Positions 47,946 to 58,849 of a stretch of 64,000 nt of DNA are shown here, piece by piece. The position numbers were made by a program, and so were the translations under genes. The notes beneath the pieces were generated by a model. That model did not search any database. It had not been told where the DNA came from and saw nothing but the letters and a program-made list of their open reading frames with translations. The stretch is from Dicyema japonicum (taxonomy: Eukaryota > Dicyemida > Rhombozoa > Dicyemidae): the NCBI GenBank assembly GCA_011109175.1, contig RDEW01000005.1:1366324-1430323 (forward strand), read 5' to 3'. Within the stretch, counting starts at the first letter, position 1. The number at the start of each line of letters is the position of its first letter.

Positions 47946-48182
47946 AACCAGTCATCCTTTAAACGGTAGGAAGTTTACAATGGAAAAAGGAAGTTGTTAC
48001 CTCACTGAAAACATTAAACTCAAAAAATAGACAAATTAAAGAAATGATAAATTATCTAAGTAAGTATTTTCTCATGTAGTCTATTAGAGCCTCAGGGCAA
48101 ACAAGACGTGCCTGTCAAAAAGAATTTTGTCGAATCCTTAGTCCATCAGACCTAAAAATAGAATATTATAAAGACCTCTTCA

Positions 48183-48502
48183 TTACAACATAAAGTTCAT
48201 CATTTTCTCGAGTATCAATTCGACTTTCCTGTCCTCGACGTCTAATATGGCTGATTCTGAGTTGGATCGAGATTTCAGGGCCTTTTCCATTTGCGTCTGC
48301 TCATAGATCTTTATTAGATAATCTGAAAATAAGTTCGCTTCAGGTTCCCAAGTATTAACCTCACTAAAATATATTAGATACACATACGATGAATATCCGA
48401 ACCATTTATCAGAAAATAACGGTTCCCATAGATATCATAACAAGAGTCAACAATCTCTTCTGCTTCATATTCATCATTATCATTAATTTCATATTTAGCC
48501 AT
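48183..48502 (-). CDS. Chromodomain protein (CBX/HP1-like), two exons, one apparent 1-base deletion
   Basis: A chromodomain reads methyl-lysine marks on histone tails. Exon 1 is 48502-48388 and exon 2 is 48363-48183, with a 24-nt intron. The text EYEAEEIVDSCYDIYGNRYF and, after the intron, SEVNTWEPEANLF match the chromodomain strands. At about 48403-48408 one base appears to be missing from an A run: restoring the frame there gives a WFGYS segment with the expected cage aromatics (Tyr in EYEAEEI, Trp and Tyr in WFGY). The C-terminal tail (about 40 residues, ending EKMMNFML) has no chromoshadow domain. Total about 98 residues. It may be a functional gene with a sequence error or a recent pseudogene. 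Confidence 0.75.
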
Positions 48503-48598
48503 GGGAAGTTAGAATCCATTAAATCAAATTTTTGAATTTCAAATTTATTTAATAAAGTGAAAAAATATATTTATTAAAATTTAAATATTACTAATTAA

Positions 48599-49316
48599 TT
48601 ATAATAATGAAATTATCTTCGGAATTTTTAATTTCATTCCATTTCGCTTCTTATTTTTATCTAAGGAAGGACGTCTGCTTATAACGACCAAATCTATTCT
48701 CCGATAGTCCATTACGGGCTCCCGCTTCAGAAGAGAGCTGGAGAAGTAGGTCCACCTTTTTCCATTTTCCATCACACGTACGCGGACGTCACTTAATTTT
48801 TCGACAAAATAATTAATCATTATGGTAATTTTCACCAGTGGATTTGGTCAGGGAGAAGGTAGGAAGATCCCTTTGAACTACTGTGTCGTGCCAGAAGGAC
48901 TCACCGCTTCACGGTGTGATCCGTTTGTCGACAAAATTGATTAAAACCCATAAATTTATGGGCAATATCTTATTCATTCAAGTTAACATATTAAAACATG
49001 TTTAACTTTAATCACCAATTCTTCAAAGGAATTGGCGTAAATCTGCCAGTGAAAACAAGGACGTTTTAGAAGATTAAATTTGATTAATCTGTTGGAAATA
49101 ATCATTTCGCCATAGAATCGCCCAAATCCTACAGATGCTGTATCCACAGTCTCCAGTGCGAGCAATAGAATTCAAAACTTTGTTTATATTCTTAATTGTG
49201 TCTTCATCTAGTCCACTCACGATAGAAAAGATCAAATCTATTGACGTATGATAGCTCTTGATACGTAATGCGTTCATCAACTCAATATGAGTATAACGGT
49301 CATTTTTGGTTCCTTA
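48599..49316 (-). CDS. Unknown minus-strand coding segments
   Basis: Not recognised. Segments read ALRIKSYHTSIDLIFSIVSG and DEDTIKNINK, then (in another frame after a possible 28-nt GT..AG intron) FGRFYGEMIISNRLIKFNLL and CFHWQIYANSFEELVIKVKH, and further on MINYFVEKLSDVRVRVMENG and KREPVMDYRRIDLVVISRRP. Codon pattern and order suggest a host gene, but the joins between segments are not certain and they could be two genes. Confidence 0.35.
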
Positions 49317-49499
49317 GAATTTTGTTGCAAATTGAAAAAAAATCAATAATTCTGATAAACAAATAATTTTAAAAATGCTTTAAATTAACAAAATTTAATT
49401 TTCTAACTATTTTTCTCTTCTTCAATTATACTTGCTTTGCTAGTTAGTTTGGTTACCCTTGGTCTTTGGAATTATTTTTAATTTAATTATTTTAACGAA

Positions 49500-51000
49500 T
49501 AACGAATGCCTTCAATTCTTTCAGAAGAGATGAAATTATGAAAACGTGTTGGAAGAAGGCTCCAAAGCTTTTCCCTCTTGTCAATTTATCCTATGGGGAA
49601 GATACGTATTTGGTTTTTGAAAATGAAATTATTAAATCAAAAACGGGTGTCCACAAGGAGATCCGCTCGGACCTCTTATTCGCCCTGACCATTGATGATG
49701 TTGTGAGATCAATTGATGCTCAGCTAAATCTCTGGTACCTCGATGATGCCACAATTGGAGGATCGTTCAAGGAAACATACAATTCATTACGTAAAGCGTT
49801 ACCCGCTTTAAAACATTTGGGCTTGGACATCAATGTTAACAAATCAGAGCTAATAAATGTCTCATATCCATACACCGACTTCCTCTCTATAAAGGAGTCT
49901 TTTAACGAACTGCTTCCTGGGATCCCGACTGTGCCAGTAGATAAATTATATTTCCTCGGATGCCCACTCAGCGAAGAAGAACTCAAGAACCATCTACTTT
50001 CCAAAAATGAAGAATTAACACGCCTTGCGAAAAGATTGTCATGTCTCGACTCTCACACATCTTTTTTCCTGATGAGAAACAACATCAGACTACCCAAGTT
50101 TTTATATCTACTCCGATGTTCACCCTGCTACGAACAATATGACATTCTACTTTCACTAGACAAGTCTCTCAAGCAAACTGTTGAGGCACTAACTTGGTTG
50201 GAAACAATGTAAGCTTCCCTCTGGATTTGGGGGTCGGTCTAAGATCGGCGCTGGAGGTTGCGTACCCGGCATATCTATCGTCTCTTTCAAGCTGCAGCCA
50301 TTTGACACGGCAAGTCTTTCATAACACTATTGGACTTCACTGGAATGAGTCATTTGACGAAGCTTGTCGGAAATGGAACGGGTCCGGACTCAAAATCCCC
50401 AAAGACACAACAAAGCAAAGTAATTAGGATACATTGTCTGCTCCAAAATTTTGGAAGAACTTAAAAAAGAAGTAAATCAACATCGTCTGGCTTGTTTGGT
50501 GTCAGCTTCAAGTAGAGGGAGTGGAGCATGGCTTAGTGCCCAAACCTCTGGACCTATTTGGACGACGATTCTTTGAGGATTGGAATCGGACAATACCTTG
50601 CCCAAACCTCTGGACCTATTTGGACGACGATTCTTTGAGGATTGGAATCGGACAAAGGCTGGGACTAGACGTTTGGACGCAACTTGTGTAGACACGTTTT
50701 CAAGCACGAAATATTTTCAAATCGGTTCAGACACTGGAGCAGCTGCTTCGACTGCGGAGAACCTAAAAATCAAGAAATATTCTTGCCTCGGGGATCGCTA
50801 TCGATTTACTCCTGTTGCGACCGAATCATCAGGAGCCGTTGGTCCAATGACGGCTGAGTTCTTGCGAGAACTCGGAGGATTGCTTGCCAAAAAGAAAAGG
50901 GATCAACGAGAAGGGTTATGGCTAAGACAAAAGATTGGAATAGCCATACTCCGAGGGAACTCGTTCGCTTCCTCAACTGACATTTGTTTAATTGTTAAAA
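49500..51000 (+). mobile_element. Group D LINE, RT core to 3' end
   Basis: The frame 49538-50212 contains RT motifs: VHKEIRSDLLFALTIDDVV (the QG..LGPLLF region, degraded) and the catalytic box LWYLDDATIGG, then GLDINVNKSELI. The 50194-50427 frame has VGLRSALEVAYPAYLSSLSS. The 50580-51149 frame has RRLDATCVDTFSSTKYFQIG, VATESSGAVGPMTAEFLREL and the terminal DQREGLWLRQKIGIAILRGN. It contains a 62-bp tandem duplication (50539-50600 and 50601-50662). Dead, but the most complete group D copy here. Confidence 0.8.
50539..50662. repeat. 62-bp tandem duplication
   Basis: The block cccaaacctctggacctatt starts at 50539 and again at 50601, inside the group D LINE. Confidence 0.85.
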
Positions 51001-51599
51001 AAAATTATTTTGCTTTAAAAAAAATTATTTTAATTGAAGAAATGAGAAAAAACTTCATGCTCATTCCCAACACAATTACAGTTAATATAACTTCAATATC
51101 TTTATGTGCTGGTATTGAGTTTTCCGATTCCTGTTTTACTATTTTATGAATTTTCTTAAGAATTTCATTATTTCATCTCAGTGTCTTCAATATTCAAAAA
51201 TCTTAAACTGTTAAAGGATTCAAAGTGTTGTTCTTTCGATTGCTGTACCGTTTATCTTTCATAATTGTGTCTAAAAGATTATTTCTTGATTGTCTCGATA
51301 TCGTCTTTCTTGTTTATAATTTGAGTTTTTCATGCAAAGTAAAGCGAGTTTGGTGTCTCCGACAAGCATTGGAAGAAATGTATTGATATAATTTTTATTT
51401 ATTCAAATTCTTTATTAAAAACTAAATTGAGAATATGAATTTTAGAAAATATTTCGAATTGTGATCAATTTTTAAATTGACCAATTTTCGAGGATTCACT
51501 TTGATTTTAACAAAGAAAAGAATGAAGTACAGAAGCATTACGGAGGATCACTTGTTTGTTTATTTACTGCCGAGACGACATGAATCCTTGGCTTATAAG
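51001..51599. other. Unassigned spacer
   Basis: AT-rich. Minus-strand pieces near 51180-51340 (QQSKEQHFESFNSLRFLNIE) look protein-like but contain stops that no GT..AG intron removes. Confidence 0.3.
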
Positions 51600-51735
51600 C
51601 TGACGATCTAGTCACTCGGCTCAATAATCCAAAGGGTCACTAAAGATCCACGTGAAACTGGAAGGCTTCGAGAGCGTATCTCAATACCTATCTTCAGAGG
51701 AAACTGCATGGCCATTAGTGCTAACTTTTAATTTT
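51600..51735 (+). mobile_element. Group D LINE 3' stub
   Basis: The plus strand reads TKDPRETGRLRERISIPIFR then GNCMAI, the terminal motif of the subfamily also seen at 14.0 and 43.0 kb. It is preceded by the gatcacttgtttgtttattt stretch. Confidence 0.65.
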
Positions 51736-51846
51736 TAAAACCTTTTTAAATTTTTAATACGCAAAAAGATATGCAGTAAACATTAACTATGGCTAAACTT
51801 CTGTTAAATTCATTTATACAAATTAAACACTAATTATTAAAAACAA

Positions 51847-54311
51847 TCATGCACAACCCCAATCATCATTATTGGGAATATCATCTTCGTTAAGAAAATT
51901 CAAATCATCCACGTTGGGGGCATCATCGTCGTTAAATGTATATTGAAACGGTACACAACCATTATCACCAACTGCTTGTCTGAAATTGTATCCAAAATCA
52001 GCGTCTTCTACATTATTAGGCTGATGCAGAGAGTCTATATGGATGGGGGAAAGATTGTTATCAAATTCCGAATCAAAATCAACCGGACGATACCTGAAAG
52101 AGCCATTACTGCAGAATGATTCTTCACTCTCACAATTATAAAAATTCACGACACCACAAGTCTCCGAAAATTCTGTACAAGGATCCTTCGCATTTTCAGA
52201 ATTTCCATGAAACAAATTATCCTGGGTATCCACCACTTTCTCACAATCACCATAAAATAGCGTATTCTGGGTATCCTCCACTTTATTTGGATATTCATAA
52301 AACAAATTATCCTGGGTATCCACCACTTTCTCACAATTACCATAAAATAGCGTATTCTGGGTATCCTCCACTTTATTTGGATATTCATAAAACAAATTAT
52401 CCTGGGTATCCACCACTTTCTCACAATCACCATAAAATAGCGTATTCTGGGTATCCTCCACTTTATTTGGATATTCATAAAGCAAATTATCCTGGGTATC
52501 CACCACTTTCTCACAATTACCATAAAATAGCGTATTCTGGGTATCCTCCACTTTATTTGGATATTCATAAAACAAATTATCCTGGGTATCCACCACTTTC
52601 TCACAATCACCATAAAATAGCATATTCTGGTATCCTCCACTTTATTTGGATATTCATAAAACAAATTATCCTGGGTATCCACCACTTTCTCACAATTACC
52701 ATAAAATAGCGTATTCTGGGTATCCTCCACTTTATTTGGATATTCATAAAACAAATTATCCTGGGTATCCACCACTTTCTCACAATTACCATAAAATAGC
52801 GTATTCTGGGTATCCTCCACTTTATTTGGATATTCATAAAACAAATTATCCTGGGTATCCACCACTTTCTCACAATCACCATAAAATAGCATATTCTGGG
52901 TATCCTCCACTTTATTTGGATATTCATAAAACAAATTATCCTGGGTATCCACCACTTTCTCACAATCACCATAAAATAGCATATTCTGGTATCCTCCACT
53001 TTATTTGGATATTCATAAAACAAATTATCCTGGGTATCCACCACTTTCTCACAATCACCATAAGATAGCGTATTCTGGGTATCCTCCACTTTATTTGGAT
53101 ATTCATAAAACAAATTATCCTGGGTATCCACCACTTTCTCACAATCACCATAAAATAGCGTATTGGGTATCCTCCACTTTATTTGGATATTCATAAAACA
53201 AATTATCCTGGGTATCCACCACTTTCTCACAATCACCATAAGATAGCGTATTCTTGGTATCACTCACAATCGAAAAGATTCCGCAATCTCTATTTGACAT
53301 GTAGAAATCAACGGAATTATCCACATACTCAATATTTTCAATATAAGAAACATTATTTTCAGGCTCTTCTGTTTCGGGTTCGTTACAACCGTTCATACTC
53401 TTTGAAAGGAATAACAACACAGTTCCTATCAAAGTCTATGTCGAAATATTCAGGTTTCTCTAAATTTTGGAAATTCAAAACCCCCATTCCACAATGTACA
53501 TCACTGGACAAATTGCTACCAATGTTATTCTGAGGCTCAAATTGAGAATTTGCAATATTAACGGAGCATACGTCTTCGAGATCAACAGGATTTTGGATAT
53601 CTTTTTCGCGTAATTCAGAGATTTTGGGATCATCAACATGAAATTTTGACAAATTTGGGTTTGGAGGGGAAACTCGACTATCATCTAAGTAAAAACGCGA
53701 TGCCATTAAAGTCCACGCGGTTGTGGAGGATCCCATTTGTAAAATTTTGAAGCTTTGGAAGAAGGTGGACTTTCTTTATTTTCGTAAAATTTTGAAGCTA
53801 TGGGGGAAAGCGGACTATGTTCATTTTTGTAGAATTTAGATGGTATTGATGCTTCGTTGAGGACATCCTGGTTCATATTAGCTGCTGGGACGGCCTTCTT
53901 CTCACGTGAATAGGAAATACGGATGTTCTGACCATTCAAGGAATACCCATCAAACGTGGAAATGATCTTTTCTGCTTGCTTTTGATCCCTCACATTCATG
54001 AAACTACAAATTAGTTAAATTCTGACCAGAACTTCCTGTTGTTTTCCTTCGAGATCAATCGGAGACCCAAAACCTCAGCATAAGGGGAAAAGAGGTTCCT
54101 CAGCTTGTGTTCCTGAACACTCGCATCGATCTGGCTTATGAAAAGAAGAGAATCGTGCCTGTTAGCGTTAATCAAAGACCAACCTTTTGAATTTTTCGTC
54201 ATTTGTTACAACTGGCTTGGCAACTGGTCTAAAAGTAGTTGTAGATTTAATCCTCTTCAATTGAGCATCTGTCGATCTTTTAAACGCATTTTCCCCATTT
54301 TTAAGCTCCAT
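51847..54311 (-). CDS. RRM protein with a 30-residue tandem repeat, five exons
   Basis: Exons: 54311-54184, 54158-54033, 54003-53717, 53684-53419 and 53399-51847; introns 25, 29, 32 and 19 nt. About 788 codons if the last exon is read through. One RRM (residues about 43-120): RNP2 LLFISQI, LFSPYAEVLGLRLISKENNR, RNP1-like NRNFMNVRD and GQNIRISYSREK. It most resembles the second RRM of the U1A/U2B'' family, but this is a guess. Next come SKFY-containing degenerate repeats (SPIASKFYENKESPP), then about 12 copies of a 30-residue unit, then an acidic C-terminus (FNDDDAPNVDDLNFLNEDDI). Three indels in the repeat (two 1-base, one 2-base) break the frame, net four bases. Either these are errors in a hard repeat or the gene is damaged. 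Function unknown. Confidence 0.82.
52205..53262 (-). repeat. 90-bp coding tandem repeat, about 12 units
   Basis: Each 90-bp unit encodes two related 15-residue halves: VEDTQNTLFYGDCEK and VVDTQDNLFYEYPNK. In the 52.2-52.6 kb part the units alternate Asp and Asn in GDCE/GNCE, a 180-bp higher-order period. Units near 52626 and 52986 lack one base and the unit near 53165 lacks two, all at the same place in the unit (the VEDTQN codons). Similarity between units is very high, which implies recent expansion. Confidence 0.95.
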
Positions 54312-54469
54312 TTATAGTAATAGCTTTATAAATTATTATAATAAAGCTGCCCACCATACCAGCCAAGTGATTATTATTTATTATTTATTTATATTGTTAA
54401 ATTACTTTTATTTAACTTATTTAAATGCTATAATAAAACAAACAATTGTGTTATCCCGTTTATAAATCT

Positions 54470-54830
54470 CAAAAGTTCCTTGGAGTGATTTTTGACATGC
54501 ACATGTCATTCTCCCTCTCCCCATGTTGAAAATGTAATTAAAAATGTGAAAACAAGACTAATCCGTTGAAATGTTTATCTGGCTTATGGAAGATCGGAAA
54601 TAATGAACAATAAGCTTTCTTCAGGAGCCTGGGTCATCTGGTTACACTCAGACTCTATTATCTCCGTTAAAATCAGTCATTTATCGATTGCAATCGTGAG
54701 AGGCAATTATGTCGGGTCAATTATGTCTTGGTGGTCAATCGCTCGTATTAAAGTTAATGGCCGTAGCGAAATTTCTCGAACCTGACATCAAAATCTATAA
54801 AACACAAAAATCTCTAAAAATTTTGAATTA
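54470..54830 (+). mobile_element. LINE fragments, mixed group B and D text
   Basis: SPHVENVIKNVKTRLIR near 54520-54565 resembles the post-RT part of group B. SHLSIAIVRGNYVGS near 54680-54715 resembles the group D end. Short and decayed; borders unclear. Confidence 0.4.
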
Positions 54831-54834
54831 GCTA

Positions 54835-55375
54835 GTTAGTTAGTTGAAAGCTCCTTCGCGTAGCCCTAAAAGGGTTTCGCTTGAGCAATACTTTACAGTC
54901 ATCCTCGCCCGCATTCGTCTTCCATACTGAAAGTTTTCAATTTCAGTTGCTTTATCGTCCAAATATTTGTTCCAGAGGTCATTCGATCGTTTTCTTATCA
55001 AATGTGATATTTGATTACGTGTTCTCTTTGATGCTCTTTTATTCGAATTTGAACTTCCCAGTTTCGAACGTATTTCCTTCTATTGTTCCGATAATTCTCT
55101 TATTACGGGGTCATGACGATTGTTTGATGGGAGTAAGATAATCCGGTAATTTCCAAAGGTTCCTTTGTATCCAAGTGCATTATTTGTCTCTTGTAAGCAG
55201 CACATGTCAATTTTGTAACGTGACAGATCTTCAGATAGTTGTTCACTCTTGAATAAAGATGAGAGGCCTCGAACGTTGTATGTGGCGATAGTTAACAATG
55301 AGTTTGAATCTAAGCATGATAAAGACATACTTTTTTTCGGGGAAAATCAGGAACATGTCACCACTTCAACCAATA
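54835..55375 (-). mobile_element. Group A LINE, both ends, interior deleted
   Basis: The 5' end near 55375 has the family leader and the frame 55328-55080 encodes an endonuclease start: LLTIATYNVRGLSS and IDMCCLQETNNALG. The 3' motif ttagttagttgaaagctcc is near 54835. The RT is missing. Confidence 0.65.
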
Positions 55376-55539
55376 TTCGAATTAGCTATTTTCTATAAAT
55401 TACATATATTTTGTTCAAAATTGGTTTCTAAATAATTCGAAAAGTTCAAATTCATACGAATTAATTGGTCAACTTAGTAAAATGAAATCTTTAAGGCGAT
55501 TTAAGAGGTTTTATCAAAATATTTTTTACATTAAAAAAC

Positions 55540-55680
55540 AATCAATCTGAGAGTCATACAATAGTCGATTTGACTACGTAATAATTCCCTCCCAGGATTG
55601 CAAACGAGATTTGCTCAAATAACCAGCAGCGATCACAGAGATTTCAAGTAATAATAAAGCCTTTTCACGAGAGCCATAAT
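55540..55680 (-). mobile_element. Group D LINE 3' stub
   Basis: The minus strand reads CWLFEQISFAILGGNYYVV, the terminal motif with a few changes. Confidence 0.55.
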
Positions 55681-55689
55681 ATTTATAGC

Positions 55690-55880
55690 TCCGCATAGGC
55701 AGGACACACACTTTATTTAAGTAAAGAACAGTTAATTTTAACTAATCGTAGAACCAAGGAATGATCTTCACTTCTTTTTTATTTTTCTTGTGTGTGGGTC
55801 CTTTCTAGACAATCCAGTTCCGTAGTGAGTATCCACTGATGACGGCGTCACTCGCCAAACCCTTTTAGCATCGTAGATGC
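55690..55880 (+). repeat. Dispersed repeat, copy 2 of a pair
   Basis: Partner of 41130-41370: acacacactttatttaagtaa, aagaacagtta, aactaatcgtag, gttccgtagtgagtatccac and tgatgacggcgtcactcg. Confidence 0.65.
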
Positions 55881-56036
55881 GTGGAACCTTCCACCAGGTG
55901 ATTTCAAGTGCATGTAGAAATTAGAGAAATCAGATTTTTAAAGTGTTTTAGTTTGTTTTATTTGACTTATGAAAAGTTTTTTTCGGATGCAAACCAAATA
56001 TAGACAGTAACACAAAATCTGAACAAAAACCAAATA

Positions 56037-57641
56037 CAGTCTAACCTCCATTTGGAATACCAAATGATCCAGAAATAGAGGTTACTCCAAAAATCGTACA
56101 AAAATTTGTTATTATTGAGTACATAACTATACTTCGTTGATTAAAAACCTTAGAATTTAACAGAAAACTAACATTGTTAAAGTAATTTTTTTGTCCATAA
56201 CCATATTTTAAATTGCGCATGAATATTTTTCTAAAATCATAAAAATCTTTAAGACAATCCGGCAACATATTTAAAATGTTTTCCTCAACTTTATGTTATC
56301 AATGGCTGTTCTTATAGTTACATATTCAGCCTCAATTCCATTATAAAAATTTTGTTCTGCTCAGGGTCATTTTCTTCTAAAACAGATTCGATAGCTTTTT
56401 CAAATTTTTCATTGATGAAATGACCATTAAGATCCTCGATCGGTGTAAACACTTTTTCCCAACAATTAATAATAATTTCTGATGAAACCTCCTTTCATGC
56501 ATCAGAAATCAATAATAGCACTTGAAGTAAGTTTATCTTCTTTAGGGACTCGATAAAAAATTCTTGATCGTCAGTGAAACATAAAAAATCTATTAAAGAT
56601 GTAAAATAGTGGCCTTTGAAAGATTTGATAATTTCACAATCCAGTGGCTGAAGTATAGGGTTGTATTTTTAGGTAGGAAAAATAATTCTATGTTAGAGAA
56701 TTCCATATTATTATGAGGCCCAGCATTGTCCAATAGCAGAATAATTTTCCGATTTTGTGATAAAAAATTGTTCATTAATCCTATGAAGCCAACATCTAAA
56801 CACATCTTTTGTCATCCATGCAGTTTTGGATGAAGAATACACAACATTATGGTTTGACGGGAGGAAATTTTTGAAGCACCTTGGATTACGAAACTTTCCA
56901 ATAATCAAAGAGTCTAATTTTTTTCCTGTTCGTCGCAATTGAAAATGTTTTGTTTTCCATATTCGTCAACTTTGATATTAAATTGAATTAAAAACTCATC
57001 AATCATGGAACTGTCACTTGAAATTTTTTCCAGACAATTTTAAACTTAAGTTCATGTCTTAATTTGAATTTTTCTAACCATCCGTTTGAAGCCTTAAAAT
57101 TTTGAAGTAAGATTACAGACTCAACTTTCATTTCTAATACAATGGTTTTAAGAATTGCAATAATACCGATTTTTTGGATTAAAGGTACGGAGATGGGAAC
57201 ATTTTATTTTCTTGGTGTTGAAATACATCCAACACCTTTGAATCCAAAGTTTATGCTTTCACTAGTGACTGACTCTGAAGTCTCTGCATTTGAATAATTT
57301 TGTCCGTTTTTTATGAATGGAACAATGTTTCTCTTGATTCTAGAGATTGTTCCGATATTTGTGTCGAACATTCTCGCGAGTTTTCGAATTGAATGCTCTT
57401 TTTTTGAAAGAAGTTTAGCAATTTCAACTTTTTTATCGTAGTTTTAGCCCATAAAATATGTAGATAACTTTAAGACAAGCAAAAAATGAACAAAAAACGT
57501 GATTTAACGATTAATTGTAGTAAAATATAGAAACTGTAAAATTTAATTTTAAATTAAAATAATTATGTTTCAAATCTCGAGGGTGTATCAAAAACAGAGG
57601 TGTTCCACCCTCGAGGTCCGTTCCAAAAATAGGTTAGACTG
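56037..57641 (-). mobile_element. Tigger/pogo-type DNA transposon, full length
   Basis: Ends are inverted repeats: left CAGTCTAACCTCC.TTTGGAA, right TTCCAAAAATAGGTTAGACTG. Each end is flanked by TA (56035-56036 and 57642-57643), the target site of this group. The transposase is on the minus strand: a helix-turn-helix region near 57360-57440 (IAKLLSKKEHSIRKLARMFD), a first catalytic-type site (FNCDEQ) near 56940, LIIGKFRNPRCFK and the second Asp in LLLDNAGPHNN near 56740, then LFFLPKNTT. Several frameshifts and stops inactivate it. A short palindrome (ctcgagggtg...caccctcgag) lies at 57577-57617 just inside the right end. Confidence 0.9.
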
Positions 57642-57649
57642 TATAGTGA

Positions 57650-58560
57650 AGTCCTTCTAATTGGCTAATTCTCAAGAGACCTAGAGAAATACAAAGTGGA
57701 TATCGGATTCCTTCAGGAAACTAAACTGACTAATTGATTTGAACCATGGAGAGTATCACCTAATTTGCCTGTTTAGTGAAGTCAACCACTATGACATAGT
57801 GTTTGCTATAAGGAGTTATTTGGCTTCCCTTATATTCTGGTACTTGAGCATAACTACACGATTGGTGTTCCACAAGCTAAAATGAATTATTAACTAATAA
57901 TTATAAACATGTAAACACCCCACAGTCGATGGATTGACAAGAATCCAGTAAAAATTGACGATTTCTTTACTGAACTCAGCAGTATATTATGAACATGAAC
58001 GTTGTAATCTAGTCAGCTTAAAGAACCAACATTTTCTTGCTTAGGATCGAGGAGAAAGTTAAAGGATATCTATCAGCACACCATAGTGATTTCCGAAAGA
58101 GAAGATCTGTATGGAATCATATATGGAGATGTGAAAATGTACAAACGGCGGCAACAATCCAAGGAATTTATATGAACCCACAATTCTTTCAGTATCCCAG
58201 ACTCAATGAAGTGATTGAAAGATTTCTAGACACATCCACTACCAACTGATAAGAATTCTCCGATCAGTCATAGTTGGGAGAGTAAGTTCAAAACCATTCA
58301 AAACGACAGCGAAGAGCCCGTGTCGTTCTGAGGGCTCTCCAAAATATCAAACAGAATTGTGTACAAGAGGAAAAATTGTTGACAACCTAGATTGAAATCA
58401 TGGAAATTAGATGGAGGCTCTTCGGACACGTTCTGAAAATAGACCTGGTGGCCAAGAAGGACTTCTTTACCTCTGACGCTTTCCGATTATGTGGACGACC
58501 GAGGACCTAGATGGGTAACTCCAAAAGATTGTGAGACGATTAAGAGAGGAAAGATGATCT
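57650..58560 (+). mobile_element. Group A LINE, strongly decayed
   Basis: An endonuclease remnant (YKVDIGFLQETKLT-like) lies near 57690-57730. An RT remnant is in the frame 58037-58249 (VKGYLSAHHSDFRKRRS). The tail RWRLFGHVLK is near 58400-58440. The Tigger element lies directly 5' of it. Confidence 0.65.
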
Positions 58561-58849
58561 AGATGGAATATGTGAGCTTGCATATGACAGGGCAGGTAGA
58601 TGAGAATGACTTTGTTATTAGTCTCTCGAGTTGCACATGGTTTGTCATTACCATGCAAGACTTGATAATAGAGAGCAAGAATCCACATTTCATTGTATGA
58701 AATTTCTGACTAAAAAAATTCAATTTCTAAAGTTAAACTTTTATCGGCAAAAAAAGGGAACTTGAAAGGTATGCGTAAAAAATAAAACAATCATGATAAG
58801 AGCTTCAGGAAACTTAATCAGAATAAAATTAGATTGAATAAGTTGCATA
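58561..58849. other. Spacer between LINE remnant and MCM-like exons
   Basis: Minus-strand text (LYYQVLHGNDKPCATRETNN) could be a further exon of the MCM-like gene, but no intron join was found. Confidence 0.3.

Noticed and set aside
51190-51345. A minus-strand exon chain near LINE 3' sequence
   Set aside because: Protein-like text is interrupted by stops, and the stretch has no GT..AG pairs that remove them in frame.
52205-53262. CRISPR-like array
   Set aside because: Units are contiguous 90-bp coding repeats without variable spacers, in an animal genome.
52116-53533. Long plus-strand open frames with repeated YPPLSHN text
   Set aside because: They are antisense shadows of the 90-bp coding repeat. 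The minus strand has the RRM, intron-joined exons and acidic tail.
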